Below are positions 13,101 through 26,853 of a stretch of DNA of 64,000 bases, piece after piece (position 1 is the stretch's first letter; each line of letters begins with the position of its first letter). The notes under the pieces were generated by a model, which did no database searches, was not told the DNA's origin, and saw only the letters and a program-made list of their open reading frames with translations. The DNA lies in contig CP141149.1 of the NCBI GenBank assembly GCA_035235625.1, positions 32,481,753 through 32,545,752 on the forward strand, in the 5' to 3' direction. The translations under genes and the position numbers were made by a program. Source of the DNA: Saururus chinensis (Eukaryota; Streptophyta; Magnoliopsida; Piperales; Saururaceae).

Positions 13101-15190
13101 TGCTACCAGAAGTCAAGGTGTAGTAAATGGAAATTAGTTGGTGGCTAAGAAGTACTCAACTGGCTGCAAAATATCAAAATCAGTCGTGGACAATACCCAA
13201 TGGCATCTATTTTGCATTTACGAGGGCCCACAAAAGGGCGGAGGCCATGGGGTGATGCCTGAGGATGTAGGAGAGGTGGAGGGCTCTAGTGGTCAACTCA
13301 ATCAGTGATAAAGCCATCTAATGGTCAGGCAATGCAAAAATGGCGCTTATACCCTAAATTGCATATGTGGCGCCCTGCACATGCGGCCAAAGGGGAGGGG
13401 GAAGAGGGCTGGATGGAGGAGGCCCAAGGCCCAAAAAGGGCGACTAAGCTAGGGTCAAGAGGTTTTTACTTACCAAAGCGGCAACATAGCCAATCGTCAC
13501 CCACAACCAAAATAATTAATGCAGGCAATTGTACATCTAGCATGACAGAGGGAGGAGGGTGTCCCGGGGTCAAGGAGTGGTGGAGCATAGGCCACAAAGT
13601 GAAACAAGGCTAACCCCAAGGCCAAGCAGCTTCTGGTGGCGGCCCCTTGCCGTCGCCGGCCCAAGGTGGAGCCAACGAAGGCATACTAGAGACCAGTGGC
13701 TCAGTGGGATCTGTCGGAACATAAAATGGGAAGCGAGAAACCTTAGCCGCCGTGTGGCTCATTGTTGAGCATAGGGGTGAAACAAGGCTGGAATAGGCGG
13801 GATAGAGCTGGGAGTGGAGGCCTTCCACCATTGCGGGGCCATGACAAAACTGATTGAAGGTCGTATATGGACGCTGTCAGTGGCCAGAGATTCACCCAGA
13901 AGCTGTGCATGACAAAAGTGAAAAAAATAGGGGATTGCGATACTGTGAGGGTTGGGCAGAGGGGAGGCCAAGTGGGGTCAGGGGAGATGGCCACCTGTTG
14001 GCTTTGGTGGCTCAAAATGCTCTGGTGGCTCAAAACGCACAAAAAAGAGAGGTGAAAACAGAACTATAGTAGATGTCGGGAGAAGCAAGGAGGGCATGGG
14101 AGAGGTCTTGGCCGGCTCCACCACGTTTGTGGTGCCCATGTGGAGTCAAATCTGGTGGAGTACAACTACTTTCAACGTCGGCAGACCTCATGTGGCAAAA
14201 AATAAGCTAAAATAGTAAAAATTGGGGGGAAATACCCGCTACTCGAGGAGGAGCAAGGCGAGGTTGGCGTAGGCCTTAGGCGACACTATCGGACTAGTGT
14301 CAGCAAGGCAAAGCCAAGTCCTATGAGAGGTGCCAGAGTCCGACAATGGAGGAGGCCCATCGGAGGTTGGCCTTGACCCGCACTTAAATTGGGTTAAGTC
14401 ATGACCCGACCCTATTTGTTAAAGATGTTGAAAATACAAACATTGACCCTACTTGGGTCGGGTCGGTTATGTGGGTAACCTTATTTTTTTTTTTCAATTA
14501 AATTTTTTAATCATTCGGTAATTATAACTTATCTTTGTCGAGGCCAAACATAAATAGAGTTTAGATGCATTATAACATTATAAATAGATATCAAACATAT
14601 TTAATGTTATTTGAGAAAGACCGAGTTAAATAGAGAATTGTGATAACAGAAGACACACATCCAAAACTATAACAATCTCACAAAAATTACTAATTACCTA
14701 TCAAATATAAAAATTAAAAAAATATTTTTTTACTCTTTATTTTGAGTATAATATCATCAAAAGTTGAAGTTGAATTTTATGAGTAAATCCAAAACCTAAC
14801 AGGTAAATTCTTTAATTTTATACCTCGACTCAATTTTAGTTGTGCCAAAGTCGTACGAGGATTAGGGCCTAGGGGGTCAAGTTTGGGAGAAATTCTTTAG
14901 TGTGCATGACACACCATATTGGCCATATATTTAACTATTTAAGGCACAGCTCATGAATATTTATAGCCGCTTGCTACCTTATGTCTTACAATTATAATGA
15001 TAAGTTATTTTATAAATAGTAAAATACACCGCTAGAAAGGTGTGCGACGCACACTATCAAATTTGGGTCGGGGTTGGAAGTATATTTAGATACTTTTTAG
15101 GACCCGTATGATCTGATGGCTCGCGCACGTACTGACATGAGTTTTAATGGCACGTGATCTCCTTAATTAATAGAAAATAATATTTACGTG
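13101..15190. other. Intergenic stretch, probably further LTR decay
   Basis: 13.1-14.4 kb is GC-richer and may be the complement of the 4.3-5.9 kb part of the LTR family; the overlapping ORFs at 13.3-14.2 kb have no recognisable domain. Around 14380-14480 and 14820-14890 there are gacccgaccc/gggtcgggtc words typical of decayed repeats. The remainder up to the SERINC leader is AT-rich without a gene I can recognise. Confidence 0.4.
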
Positions 15191-15299
15191 TGAGCCCACT
15201 TATCCACTCCAATCAAAACTCGGTATTTTTATTGCGAAAATATCACAATCCTTTATTAATTCGGAGCCGACTGGGACTACGAAGAGATGAAGACCCTTC

Positions 15300-15593
15300 C
15301 ACAAAGCAACGACTTTGTCTTCTAAAAGACTCGATTTCTAAAGCTTCGACTCGCCGGTGGGCAGGATTTCTTCCCTTTCCCAAATTTCCTCTCTTTACAT
15401 CTGCAATTCACTCGATCATATCGATAATTACTCGGTTAGAGAGATTCTATGTTTGTGAATGAGATTTATTACTGCTTAATTTACTTCTCCCTGTTTCCGC
15501 TGAAGAGAGCTCTCTCGGTGGTTTCGATTTTTTAGCTGACGACCTATTTTTTCTGTTGATGTTCATCGGTGACCCGGGAGAAGGTTGTAGAAG
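15300..15593 (+). promoter_or_regulatory. Probable 5' leader of the SERINC gene
   Basis: A pyrimidine-richer stretch (tcttccctttcccaaatttcctctcttt and following) precedes the start codon, and the last bases before ATG are gtagaag. A transcription start cannot be fixed by eye. Confidence 0.35.
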
Positions 15594-18500
15594 ATGTGGG
15601 CTGCTTCTTGCCTAGCCTCGTGCTGCGCGGCCTGCGCATGCGAGGCGTGCAGGTCGGTTGTCGGAGGGATCAGCCGCCGCTCCGCTAGGATAGCTTATTG
15701 TGGGTTGTTTGCTTTGTCGCTGATCATCTCATGGATTCTCAGAGAGGTCGCTGCCCCTTTGATGGAGAAACTACCATGTAATTGATTTCTTCTGGACTCC
15801 GTTTTGAAGATACGTTTTTTATCTAAATTTTTCTTTCTTTGTCTGAAGATATTGGTGCATGGTTTATGTTTACTTTATTTTTACCTAAACAAAAGTGTGT
15901 TATCTTGTTGAAGCCGAAATAAATTAATCTAGTTTGTACAAAGCACTGGAATTGGAAACATGCTGTGCAGTATGCGCAAATTTGGCCGTATATTAGCTGC
16001 CAATTTGTTGAGGCTTGATACTAAAGTTTTACTACTCTCTGTGTCAAACTTTAGAGATGATAGGTGGACGAGTAGCAGCATGTTATCACGAGGATTGAGG
16101 CAGATAATTAAGAAATTAGAAATGATTTAATGAAAATAGCTGCATGCTAGAGGATTAAGATGAAGCTACTTGTATTGTATCAAAAAGTGTGAAAAGCAAT
16201 ATGAGACGGGCTGTACATGCGAATGGAATGAGGGCATGTTTAATTATTGACATAGCACGAAAGCCAGCCCCAGAAGACATGTTTTATTGTAGATATATCG
16301 CTGACCCAAAGATAAGATATATATGGGATATATTGGAGATTTGGGGAAAAAATATCGGTGACCTAAATATGATGTTTTCACATGATATTTCGTTAATATA
16401 AGTATGTTTTAACATCTAAGAGCCCTGAAACTATTCTCAAACAATCATAACACCATGCGAAGACACTTATATTAACATAAATTACACTTAATAAGCAGAA
16501 AATATGATCAACAATAATAGAGAACAACAAGTTTGAAGAAAATGTCAATGATTAAGTGGATAACATGATTGTGTACATCTAAATAAAACTTGGAGTCTAA
16601 CAAAAATAAAACTTGGACTGGATTTGACATGCTGCCAGGGTGAAGTGACATGTATGAAATTGACTGTAGTCACATGTTTGATATGGATTGCAAATGGAGC
16701 ACATTTGGCTTGCTGCCAGAGTGAAGTAATGTCTGAAATATACTGCATCTAGTCTGTTCAGCTTGCTGGCAGAATAAAAAATGGAAGGAGGAAGAGACTG
16801 GGGCTAGGGGGGTCACAGGTATGAAAAAAGTTATGGGTGAGGCTTGGAAGAGGTAAAACATATCAGGAAATATCAACGATCAGATATTCAAGATATATCT
16901 GAGCTATTGGGAAAGATATGTTTTTTCTCAATATCTTATATCTGTAAAGTGACTGAGATATATCTAAGATATTGTGAACCATGGCAAGCATGTTATGGCA
17001 CATAATAGAACTAATCTCAGAATAACTAAAAGTTGTTGTTCTCATTTGTCTACACTTCCATGTAGCACGTTGCCGTTGGTCTTAATCTTGCATAAAATTT
17101 TGGAATCATGACTTTTTTTGGCATTTTTTTGTTCCTATTTTTGCATGCAAAGTGTTTTTTTGTTGATATTAATTTTACTCGAAAGAAATTTATCTTAAGT
17201 ATGCCACCAAGTGTTGGTGTTTGAATTATATTTACTCATGATTGCTATCAGGTCACCAAAATTTGAACGCCATTGCTATCAGCTGAATGGGATATCATTT
17301 TAGTATCTAAAGGGTATATAGCTTGAAAAGGATGCTAGGCTGTTGATGATGATGCAGTTTTTGTAGGAATGAAGCTAATTATTTGCAGATTTTGCATTTC
17401 AGGGATTAATCATTTCCACCAAACTCCAAACCGTGAATGGTTTGAAACAGATGCTGTTCTGCGTGTCAGTTTGGGCAACTTTTTATTTTTCACGACATTT
17501 GCTGTTCTTATGATTGGAATAAAGGATCAGAAAGATCCTCGAGACAGATTGCACCATGGGGGATGGATGGCAAAGATAGTTACATGGTGTATTGTGGTGA
17601 TATTAATGTTCTTCCTTCCAAATGGAATTGTTAGCTTCTATGGTCAGTCAATTAATCACGTCCTAAATTACTTTTATCCAGTAATCTCATTTCTTCCAGT
17701 ATTTTCACTGCAGCTGCACTCTATCAGTATCAGTTTTAAGGGTCATTTTACAATGTTGCATGTGCTCCGACTTCTTTTAGTAGCTACGGTGTTCTAATAT
17801 AATACCTCATGCAATGAGTAATGACTGCCCATTTCACTGCAGCTGCACGGCATTTCGTCTTTAATTTCAGATTTACAAGCAGGTGTTTTTTTAGCAGGGA
17901 CTAGAAAGTTTGGTCAAATTTTGTGAGGGATTTGCTACTAACAAATTAAACTTTTATTTTGTATTGACTGATTTATATTCTGATTAGTCACCTACAAATC
18001 AGTTTGAAGTTGATGTCTTTTACAGTTTGATTCCTTTTTTTTTTTTTTGGTAATGGGAATACATTTTACAAATACTTTAGACCTTCTATTAATTATCTAT
18101 TAAAATCTTAACATTGGTAAACAAAAATAAATTCCTCTTTTCAAAGGTTTTTTTAGATATTGATTTGAGTGTTCTAATCATGTACAAAATGTTTTTTATA
18201 TTTATGTATTAACATTTTCTAAGGCGGCGCAATTTTGAATTTAGGTTTCTTGTGTTTCATGCAAGTTCTGGCTACAACTATTTAATAAATAGACCTTTAA
18301 GTCATGATCTTGCACTTTATTTCTGCTGTCAGGGCCAGTGAGAATTAGTTATGGGCTGTCTTGGGGATCTATATTTCTGAGATATGCTCTTAGTTGTGGA
18401 ATGTTGTGCCTGATGTTTAACTTTATAAATGCAGAATCACTATCAAAATTTGGCTCAGGATTGTTTCTTCTTGTTCAAGTTGTTCTGTTGTTGGATTTTG

Positions 18501-20682
18501 TGCATGGGTGGAACAACAAATGGGTTCAAAAGGATGAGCAATTTTGGTTTGTTGGAATCTTTTCCTGCATTTTCATATTTATTGATCTCTTGGCCATTTT
18601 TATTGAAGCCTAAATATGCTGTAGGGTATTTTCTTTCTTCAAAGTTTCTGAATTTCTGCCTACTGAATGCAGGTACATAGCTTTATTTGTTGTCACACTC
18701 GTCTGTTATGTGGCAACATTTTCCTTTTCTGGTTTGCTATTCCATTGGTTTACACCATCTGGACATGACTGCGGTCTTAATACTTTCTTCATTGTCATGA
18801 CTTTGATCCTTGTGTTCGTGTTTGCATTGGTAGCACTGCATCCTACAGTAAGTTTTAAATCCTGCATTCTTTGTGTTGCATTGCTCGTCACATTTTGCAT
18901 GTATGTAGATATTCAAGAGTATAGATACACTTCTGTTCATAAATATTTTATTAGAAAAGGTATGCACACATATATGGACAAACTTGAGTCTAGATATGTA
19001 TCCTTATCATTCTCAACTATAAATCCAGATTTCATGTAATCTTTTAACACTGCAGCTGGTGCAGACACTGGTCGTTTCCATTCCACAAACAAATCAATAC
19101 TACTTGTACAATTACAATTTCATCTTTGGTGCATGCAATTATATCCACTATTTAACTCTCAGGTTTTGATTTTAAATAAAACTATTCCCAGGATAGCCCT
19201 GTCCTTTGCTTGCAAGTAGCTGAGTAACCAACCATATGAAGAATTGTAGTTATGAACTTGATGAGATGGAAAATCAGTGATACCATGTTCCAGTCATGTA
19301 ACTAGAAGTGGAAATACTTAAATACTAATGGAAAAAAGAAGCACTATCGTGAGAGAGTTTGCGGTCAAGCTTATTGAGTTTCATGTTCACCCAAATAAGA
19401 GCTGCTTATATTTTAATAAATTGTCTACATCTTAGATAAATAGTTTGAGGAGTTCTGCGAGTGAATTTTAGAGGTGTATACTTGTACATACAGTGACTTG
19501 CAGCATAGAACTTAGGTAATTCTGGTTTCGTTTAGACATTCTTATGGATGGGCTACTTGCTCTCTTTGTGGCATTTGCCCACGTTCAAAGTTTGAGTTGT
19601 GTAATTAGGTGTCATGGTCAATTCTGACTGCTAACAACTGACAGGTGGAAAAAGAAACTGACGGGGAAAGATGAAGCCTGTTTAAGCATTATGCATAGAA
19701 AAATCGTAGGAAGGGTGTAGAGGATTGAAATTTACTTTCTGCTAATATTGAATTGATCTCATTTTATTTGGTTTCTACCTTTTTTTCTTGCTATAATTGG
19801 TTTTTACCATTTGCTCCAAGATCAAACCTGAACTTTACTACCTGTTTGGTGGAATTAATGTCTGGTGTATGACTTAAATTATCTCTCTTGCCAATGGAGA
19901 ACAGAAAAATAAAATGATTATTATATTTGCTGAAACTTTTTCTGTTTGTAACTATTAGGTTAATGGGAGCCTTCTACCAGCTGCTGTTGTATCATTATAC
20001 TGCACTTACCTTTGCTACAGCGGGCTTTCCAGTGAACCTCGAGATTATGAATGCAATGGCCTCCACAGGCATTCCAAAGCTGTCTCTACTGGCTCCCTTA
20101 CCTTGGGCCTGATGACGACAGTTCTGTCAGTTGTGTATTCTGCTGTTCGTGCTGGATCTTCTACCACTTTGTTGTCACCTCCAAGCTCCCCTCGTGCAGG
20201 TGAGTGTTCAACCAACTAGCCGACCACCTGACTTATGCATTGTGGAATGAAAAGGAATGAAATTCAGTCAGAAGTGGCAGATTACATACTACAAGTGCCT
20301 AATAGTTGCATTTCTTTTTTGACATCCTAGCAAAAAATAGAATTCCTTTTTTTTTGTGCTAACTTAGAAACACCTTTTATTGGAACGTTCAGAGAGGCCT
20401 TTGCTTCCGTTGGACCAGAGAGAGCAACAAGAAGACAGAAAGAAGGATGAAGCAAGACCTGTCACTTACTCATACGCGTTTTTTCACATAATCTTCTCCC
20501 TTGCTAGCATGTACTCAGCGATGCTTCTGACTGGGTGGTCGACCTCCGTTGGTGAGAGTGGAAAACTAGTTGATGTGGGCTGGCCATCTGTCTGGGTTCG
20601 GATCGTGACAGGTTGGGCCACTGCTGCTCTTTTCATTTGGTCCCTGATCGCGCCCATACTATTCCCAGACAGGGAATTCTAA
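15594..20682 (+). CDS. SERINC / TMS-family serine incorporator membrane protein, six exons
   Basis: Predicted exons are 15594-15777, 17403-17642, 18435-18546, 18673-18847, 19959-20199 and 20393-20682. All junctions are GT-AG and phases agree, giving 1242 nt and 413 residues, the usual length for plant members. The protein opens with the Cys-rich family signature (SCLASCCAACACEACRS), then SRRSARIAYC, about ten hydrophobic segments, HGGW, FVHGW, FHWFTPSGHDCGLN, EPRDYECNGL, and ends ILFPDREF; the conserved STSVGESGKLVDVGWPSVW block is intact. Known for the family: multipass membrane proteins linked to serine incorporation into phosphatidylserine and sphingolipids, and to lipid scrambling; the plant role is little defined. 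The first ATG was chosen because the family's N-terminus starts there, after a TC-rich leader from about 15.3 kb. Intron 2 has a second possible acceptor (see findings). No damage is seen. Confidence 0.95.
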
Positions 20683-21538
20683 GTTACCGAACAATTCCAT
20701 TGTGAATGGGGGTGCTGTTCATACGTGACAGCTGTGTGCGACTGCGACGTTTCACCGGAAACTTACTGAACGCTCCTTGGAATGGGATTGAGGCTGAAAT
20801 CATTTGGACGACTTATTTTTATGCTGTAAACAATTTGGTTTGTGTATGATGTTGAAAATTTACCCTCTAGAGAATGAAGTACGCGTGTGCTCGTTGGCTT
20901 GGAATAATCTTACTCCAACAAAGAAGTTAACCCAACTTAAAATGAGTTATGCTACTTAGCATGTTTAACCTAATACTCTCTTTGTCTTATATTAATAATT
21001 TAAAATAATAGTATTTTTTATTAAATGATGAAATTTACATCTAAGAAGAGGAAAATATACTTGTAATACTTTTTTGTAAAGTAGTTAACCATTTAAATGT
21101 AATAAAATAGAGTTATTAGTATAGAATAATGTTTTTTACCCTTTCGGGGTATATGGGAAAGACTCTTTCCTTCTATAATCTCACTCAGGTCAACTGATGT
21201 AGGGAGATTAGGAGTCAAGGTGGGGGAAACGGGGAAGAATATAGTACTGTTCTTATAAGAGATTTGTTGACTTATAGCATGTGTTTTTTTCCCACTTATC
21301 AGCTCTCCTTGTTACCCGTCCCCACTTCTCCATTGTCTAATTGTGTTAGATGTGTCAATTAAGACACTAACATCTGACCTTGAACTGCTTAGTGGGAAGG
21401 TATAGAAATTTCAAGAAGGGCAAGTGCCCTCACAAAACGCTTTTTCTTTGCAGAATACGTGATCACTGGTTAATTGTTTGTCGTCCTTGGCAAGAGGTAG
21501 GGCTTCTGTAGTAATGCAGAAGAGACTAGAGGGGTCGC
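20683..21538. other. SERINC 3' flank and AT-rich spacer
   Basis: 20683-20900 is likely 3' UTR. 20975-21130 is a degraded MITE-like copy (ctctttgtcttatattaataat to gagttattagtat). Beyond this I see no gene. Confidence 0.5.
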
Positions 21539-21727
21539 CAGGGGCAGAACCAGGACTGCATGTCCAAGGGGATGAGCGGTGAGTAACCCGTGATCGGCCG
21601 GTGAAGTTTCACCAACGGCTGCGCCAGTGAAGCAACATCAGCCAATCATTTTTTCAAAGCACGTGATAGCATGTGACTACAAAGTCTTAATTCTCACACG
21701 GTGTTATTTATTTCTCCTTTGCCACAC

Positions 21728-22267
21728 TGATGCAGGCGGAAGTTTTGGAATTGAACAACTCTTTTATTGAATCGAAATTCACGAATTACAAACACAAGTT
21801 GAGAAGATTAACCCAAGTTAATCTCTGCAACTTCACTCAACAGAGCCATGGATCAAACCCTCGAGAAACTTTCTCAACAAACTAAAGCTTCAAAAATACA
21901 ACAACAACTAACTATCTACTATTACAAAAGTCTATTTATACTAACAATTTGATTTTCTAATCACTTGAACTAATGGAGCTTCCAAATTACAAAGACGGCG
22001 TCTTAAAATATTTACTATTCAGAACTCCAGCTAAAGATGACGATTAACAAAATTAACGACTCCCTCGTTTATACTGCAATGTCACAAATACCCCTTCCAT
22101 CATTCGAGTAATTACTCGCTTTACCAACACTCAGTATTTCATGGCGTTAGTGATTACCAGAAATACCCTCACCTATTTCAAATCTGCCGCCAATGTTTGA
22201 TTAAATGTCGCAACCAATTCTTCCTTTTTACTATTAATTCCCAAACTGATTTAAAACTCCTGCATCA
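21728..22267 (-). repeat. 3' LTR of the Ty3/gypsy element (540 bp)
   Basis: Matches 26854-27390 over its whole length, with TG...CA ends inside an inverted TGATGCAG/CTGCATCA terminus. The (+) left flank is CACAC. Confidence 0.93.
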
Positions 22268-22281
22268 AATCCTCCTTCTCA
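22268..22281 (-). other. Polypurine tract next to the 3' LTR
   Basis: The complement reads GAGAAGGAGGATT, directly abutting the LTR start, the expected place for plus-strand priming. Confidence 0.7.
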
Positions 22282-22335
22282 ACTAAAAGCTTGTCCTCGA
22301 GCTTAACTCAAACATCAAGAATTTCCATCTCTTCA

Positions 22336-25300
22336 TCATGATATAGATTTAAATCTCTCACATTGAATATATTTGAGATTTGCAATCCAAGGGGTAAATT
22401 GACAGAATTGGCATTTGTACCAATTTTTTTTTAACACTCGACAAGGTCCAACTTTCTTAGCTTGAAGTTTGCCTTGTTGTTGAACTGGTAGTCTATCCTT
22501 ACTTAAATGTACCATGACAAGATCACCTTCATTAAAATGAACCTCCTTTCTACGAGTGTCAGCTTTGGTTTTGTATCGAGCATTTGATTCTAGAATTTTG
22601 TCTCGAACTGTTGCATGCATCGGAGCAAACTGTTCTATTGTTTGAATTGCTAAAGTACACTCTCCAATTTTCTTAGGACCTTTTATAATATCCAAAGGAT
22701 GATGAGGGATAAATCCGTAAATAATTTGAAAAGGAGCCAATCCTGTTGTGCAGTTGACTGTGGAGTTATATGCCATTGCTTTGGGGTATCACCAATAATA
22801 CATCTTAATAAACTTCCCAAACTTCTATCTATGACCTCAGTTTGTCCGTCAGTCTGGGGGTAACATGTGCTACTATATTGTAAAGTAGTCCCAATCCTTG
22901 ACCATAAAGTCTGCCAAAAATTACTTAAAAATCTACTGTCCCGGTCAGATGTTATGGCCAAAGGAACTCCATGCAGTCTAATTACCTCCTTCAAAAATAA
23001 ACCAGCTACATGAACAGCATCTGTACTTTTCTTACATGGAACAAAATGAGCTTGTTTAGAGAATCTATCCACTATCACATATATTGAATCATATCCTCTC
23101 TATGTCTTAGGCAGCCCAAGAACAAAGTCCATGCTGAAGTCTTCCCAAGATCTTTTTGGCACTGGTAAAGGAGTATAAAAACCTGCATTAGTTGCTCCAC
23201 CCTTGTATTGTTGACACACAAAACACTGCTGCACTAATTTTTTTACATCTTTTGACAAATGTGGCCAATAATATCTAGCTTTTACTAAAGCTAGTGTTTT
23301 GTCTCTTCCCACATGACCAGAAAGACCACCACCATGTTAACTCCTTGATTAATAAAGTTCTTAAAGAGCAAGCTGGTACACACAGGAGATGCCCTTTGTA
23401 AAGAAATCCATTGTGTACAATAAAATCACCCTGTGGTTGTTGTGTCTGCACACATTTCTGCCACCTTTCCTGGATAGCTTTATCCTCCTGGTAAAGCTCC
23501 TTAATCTCACTAAAACCAAAATAGTTAGTGGACAAAACATGGATCAAGTTGGCTCTGCAACTAAGAGCATCAGCAGCCCTGTTAAGTTTTCCTGACTTGT
23601 GTCATATGACAAAAGTGTACTCCTGTAAATCACCCCCCCCATCTTGCCAATAGTCAATCCATTTTAGGCTGAGTGTGCAAGTGTTTCAAAGAATCATGAT
23701 CTGTATTCAAGATGAATTCTTTAAAAACCAAGTAGTGACGTCAATGCTTCAAAGTTTGAATTAAAGCATATAGCTCCAACTTGTAAGCAGACCACTTCTA
23801 TTTACACTCATTTAATTTCTGGCTATAATAAACCACTGGTCGACCTTCTTGAGATAAAACAGCACCAATACCTTTTATAGATGCATCACAATCTAACTCA
23901 AACACCTTTGTAAAATCAGGTAATGCTAGTGTAGGAGTTGTGGTCAATTTATTTTTCAATAATTCAAAACTCTTCTCTTGAATAGAACACCACTGAAACT
24001 TTCCCTTCTTTAAGCATTCTGTAAGTGGTGCTGCAAGTGTGCTGAAACTTTGAATAAACCTTTTGTAAAAAGTAGCAAGTCCCAGAAAGCTTCGAACTTC
24101 AGTAGTGTTTTTAGGAACTGGCCAGCTAAGAATTGTTTCAATTTTGTTTTTGTCTACTTTAAGACCTTCCCTACTCACTACATAGCCTAGAAACACCAAT
24201 TGTTCAGCCATGAAAATATTTTTTTTCAAATTAACATAAAAATTATTTTCCTGTAACAGCTGAAATACTGCATTTAAATGTTTCAAATGTTGATTTTCTT
24301 CAGTACTATAGATGAGTATGTTGTCAAAATAGACTACAACACACTTTCCTATAAATGGTTTTAAAATCTGGGTCATGAACCTCATAAAAGTGATGGGTGC
24401 ATTGCTTAACCCGAATGGCATAACAAGCCATTCATATAAACCATCATTTGTTTTAAAAGCAGTCTTCCATTCATCACTTAGTTGCATTCTAATCTGATGA
24501 TAACCTGCTCTTAAATCCATTTTTGAAAAAATTTGAGCCCCTGCAAGCAAGTCCAACATATATTCCAATCTCGGAATTGGAAATATGTACTTAATAATTA
24601 TTTTATTGATTGCTCTTGAGTCCACACACATCCTCCATGAGCCATTTTTCTTTGGAACCAAGAGAGTAGGAACAACTACTGGACTGAGGCTCTCTCGAAT
24701 CAAACCCCTCTGAAGAAGATCTTGAATTTGTTTCTACAACTTATTATGTTCAGTGGGACTCATCCTATAATGAGGCAAATGAGGAAGAGTAGCTCCAGGG
24801 ATTAGGTCGATTTTATGTTGTATATTTCTCAAAGGAGGTAGTATTAAAGGTTTATCATCATTAACTAAATCAGCATACTAATGTAATAGTTTTTGAACGC
24901 CTTTATGCTGAGATACAACATTGCCTTTAGCCATATGCAGTGCAGTTCTGTGAGTTAGGACTATAGCCACCTTTCCATTTTTCATTTCAGAAGACAAATT
25001 ACATACTATAGACAAAATCTTCTTATCTTTCTTTTCCTTTCTTTTATGATAACCAATCTTAATATCTTTAATTGATTCTTCAGTATTCAGTCTAGCAATT
25101 TTACTAGACTGTGCAGTAGAATTATTTTGAACAGATGAAGATATACCTGACTGTGGATGTAATACAATAGTCTTCCCACTGAATTCAAACTGAATAGTAT
25201 TTGCATGCCCATCGTGAATGATAAAAGTATCATACTGCCAAGGTCTTCCTAACAATATTTGACATATAGTCATGTCCAAAACATCACACAATATTTCAGT

Positions 25301-25699
25301 TTTATAAGTTTTCCCAATGCTAAAAGGAACTACACACTGTGATTCAACTTTGACTTCTCCCACTTCTTTAATCCAACCAATGGTATAAGGTTGAGGATGA
25401 GAAGTAATAGGCAACTTTAATTTTTCAACTGTGGATTTAGAAACAAGATTCTCTGTGCAACCGCCATCCACTATCACTTTGCATTTTAACTCCTTCACTG
25501 TACCTACTGTTACAAATAAGCTATGTTTCTGCACATCTTCACTAAATTTTGGAGCTATTAGTAATTTTCTTATAACTAACATCTTCTCAAAATTATTATC
25601 CCTGTCAGACATATCATCTCCATAGACTTCCTCTTGACAATCTTCAGTATCACTGTCTTCACAAATTTCTTCAATAAGTTGTTTTTGGTGGGAAGTCAT
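22336..25699 (-). pseudogene. Broken pol polyprotein of the Ty3 element (protease, RT, RNase H, integrase)
   Basis: Protease lies in the frame 24878-25699 with VIVDGGCTEN as the Asp-Gly-Gly active-site box. The same frame continues through a TAG at 24878-24880 and another at 24734-24736 into RT (23798-24703), which has [17 protein letters not shown] and MPFGL; its catalytic box reads YFDN, so the second Asp is replaced by Asn. RNase H follows (ELDCDAS), then stops at 23798-23800 and 23741-23743. Integrase is in 22336-23312: the zinc-binding pair CFVCQQ, the first Asp in SMDFVLGLPKT, the second in TSDRDSRF and Glu in [10 protein letters not shown], then a GPY/F-like tail. Frames shift near 23300 and again between 22683 and 22776. 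The protein is therefore dead at several independent points. Confidence 0.9.
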
Positions 25700-26820
25700 A
25701 GCCTTGGATCTAACATTAGATTCTCCAATTCATAATGGACATTCAGATGAATAATGGCCAGGTTGTTTGCATTTCCAACAAGTATCGGGTTTAGGCTTGG
25801 CATACTCATTTTTTTTACTGACGGGTATTGAAAATGTTGGTTTGCTGACTTTTTGAATTTCTTTTCGCCCATTTTTGTTGTCATTAATGGACACATCAAC
25901 AAGTTTACTTCACTGATAACTTGTTCCTTCTCCTGACATTCGACTGTAATGAGAAGTCTTATTTTTAAATTGTTCCACAAGAGTCTCATTTCTTAGTGTT
26001 GACTGAATAGCTTCGTTGACAAAACCTATAGATTTAACTGCCAATTTTACATGTAATTCATGACAAAGTCCACCAACAAATTTTTGCACTCTTTGTGCCT
26101 CATTTTCATTTAAACCATTCCTAACAGAAAGCCTGTGATATTCCTCAACATATTCTGACACAAAACTTGAATTTTGCTTGCAATTTTGTAATTGTTGAAA
26201 CACTGATTGTTCAAAATCGACAAGTAGATACATATCTTTCAGTAACTTTTTCATTTGAGGCCAAGAGTTAATCTGGTGCTACCTTTAGTAACTCTATCTT
26301 GTTGTAAATGATTCCACCATGTTGTTGCTCCACTTTTCAATTTACAAGCTACAACTCTGCATTTCATATCTTCAGGTACATCTAGACAGTAAAAATAATT
26401 GTCTATATCTGACAACCAGTCTAGAAATTACTCAATGTTCAATTGGCCATTTAAAGTACCTAAATCAATTTTAGGTTTAAATCGTGGTTGAAATTGGTTC
26501 ACACCTAGCTGATTTACTGGCGGAGGTCGAATTACATCATCTTCTTCACCGGATGATGAATCTAGCTGTGAACCAGATCCATGTGGTACTCGAGCTCGAG
26601 ACTATGCCTGTTCCATGAATCTAGGGATTGGATCCACATTTCTCGGAGGATCTCTTACTTGATTCACAATTGCCATCATGATCAAATTCAAGCTTCTATT
26701 CATCGTTTCCATTTGTGTAGCTATCAATTGCATTGATTGTTGCATCTGTTGTTGAATCAACAAAATATTAGCCATGGAAGGGATACTGGAAGTACCTTCA
26801 GTTTGATCATTTGCTGCCAT
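25696..26820 (-). pseudogene. Broken gag of the Ty3 element
   Basis: Starts at 26820 (MAANDQTEGTSSIP) and is stopped by TAG at 26602-26604 and TAA at 26428-26430 in the same frame. A frameshift near 26260-26290 leads to the capsid-like segment 25910-26254 (QQLQNCKQNSSFVSEYVEEY, a typical Ty3 gag word order). A zinc knuckle CWKCKQPGHYSSEC (CX2CX4HX4C) lies near 25739-25780 in the protease frame, followed by TGA at 25730-25732. Gag normally packages the RNA; this copy cannot be translated through. Confidence 0.85.
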
Positions 26821-26838
26821 CGAAGACCAAGCAAAATA

Positions 26839-26850
26839 GCTTTAATACCA
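26839..26850 (-). other. Primer-binding site of the Ty3 element
   Basis: The complement reads TGGTATTAAAGC three bases inside the 5' LTR. It resembles the usual initiator-tRNA-Met site of plant retrotransposons with two transition differences. Confidence 0.7.
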
Positions 26851-26853
26851 AAT

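Noticed and set aside
13305..14215. Cluster of overlapping ORFs on both strands
   Set aside because: Gly/Trp/Pro-rich frames in GC-richer LTR decay, with no family words and no splice logic.
18338..18613. 91-codon ORF in SERINC intron 2/exon 3 as a separate gene
   Set aside because: It is the real exon 3 read through from an upstream frame and into intron 3; the family match begins at 18435.
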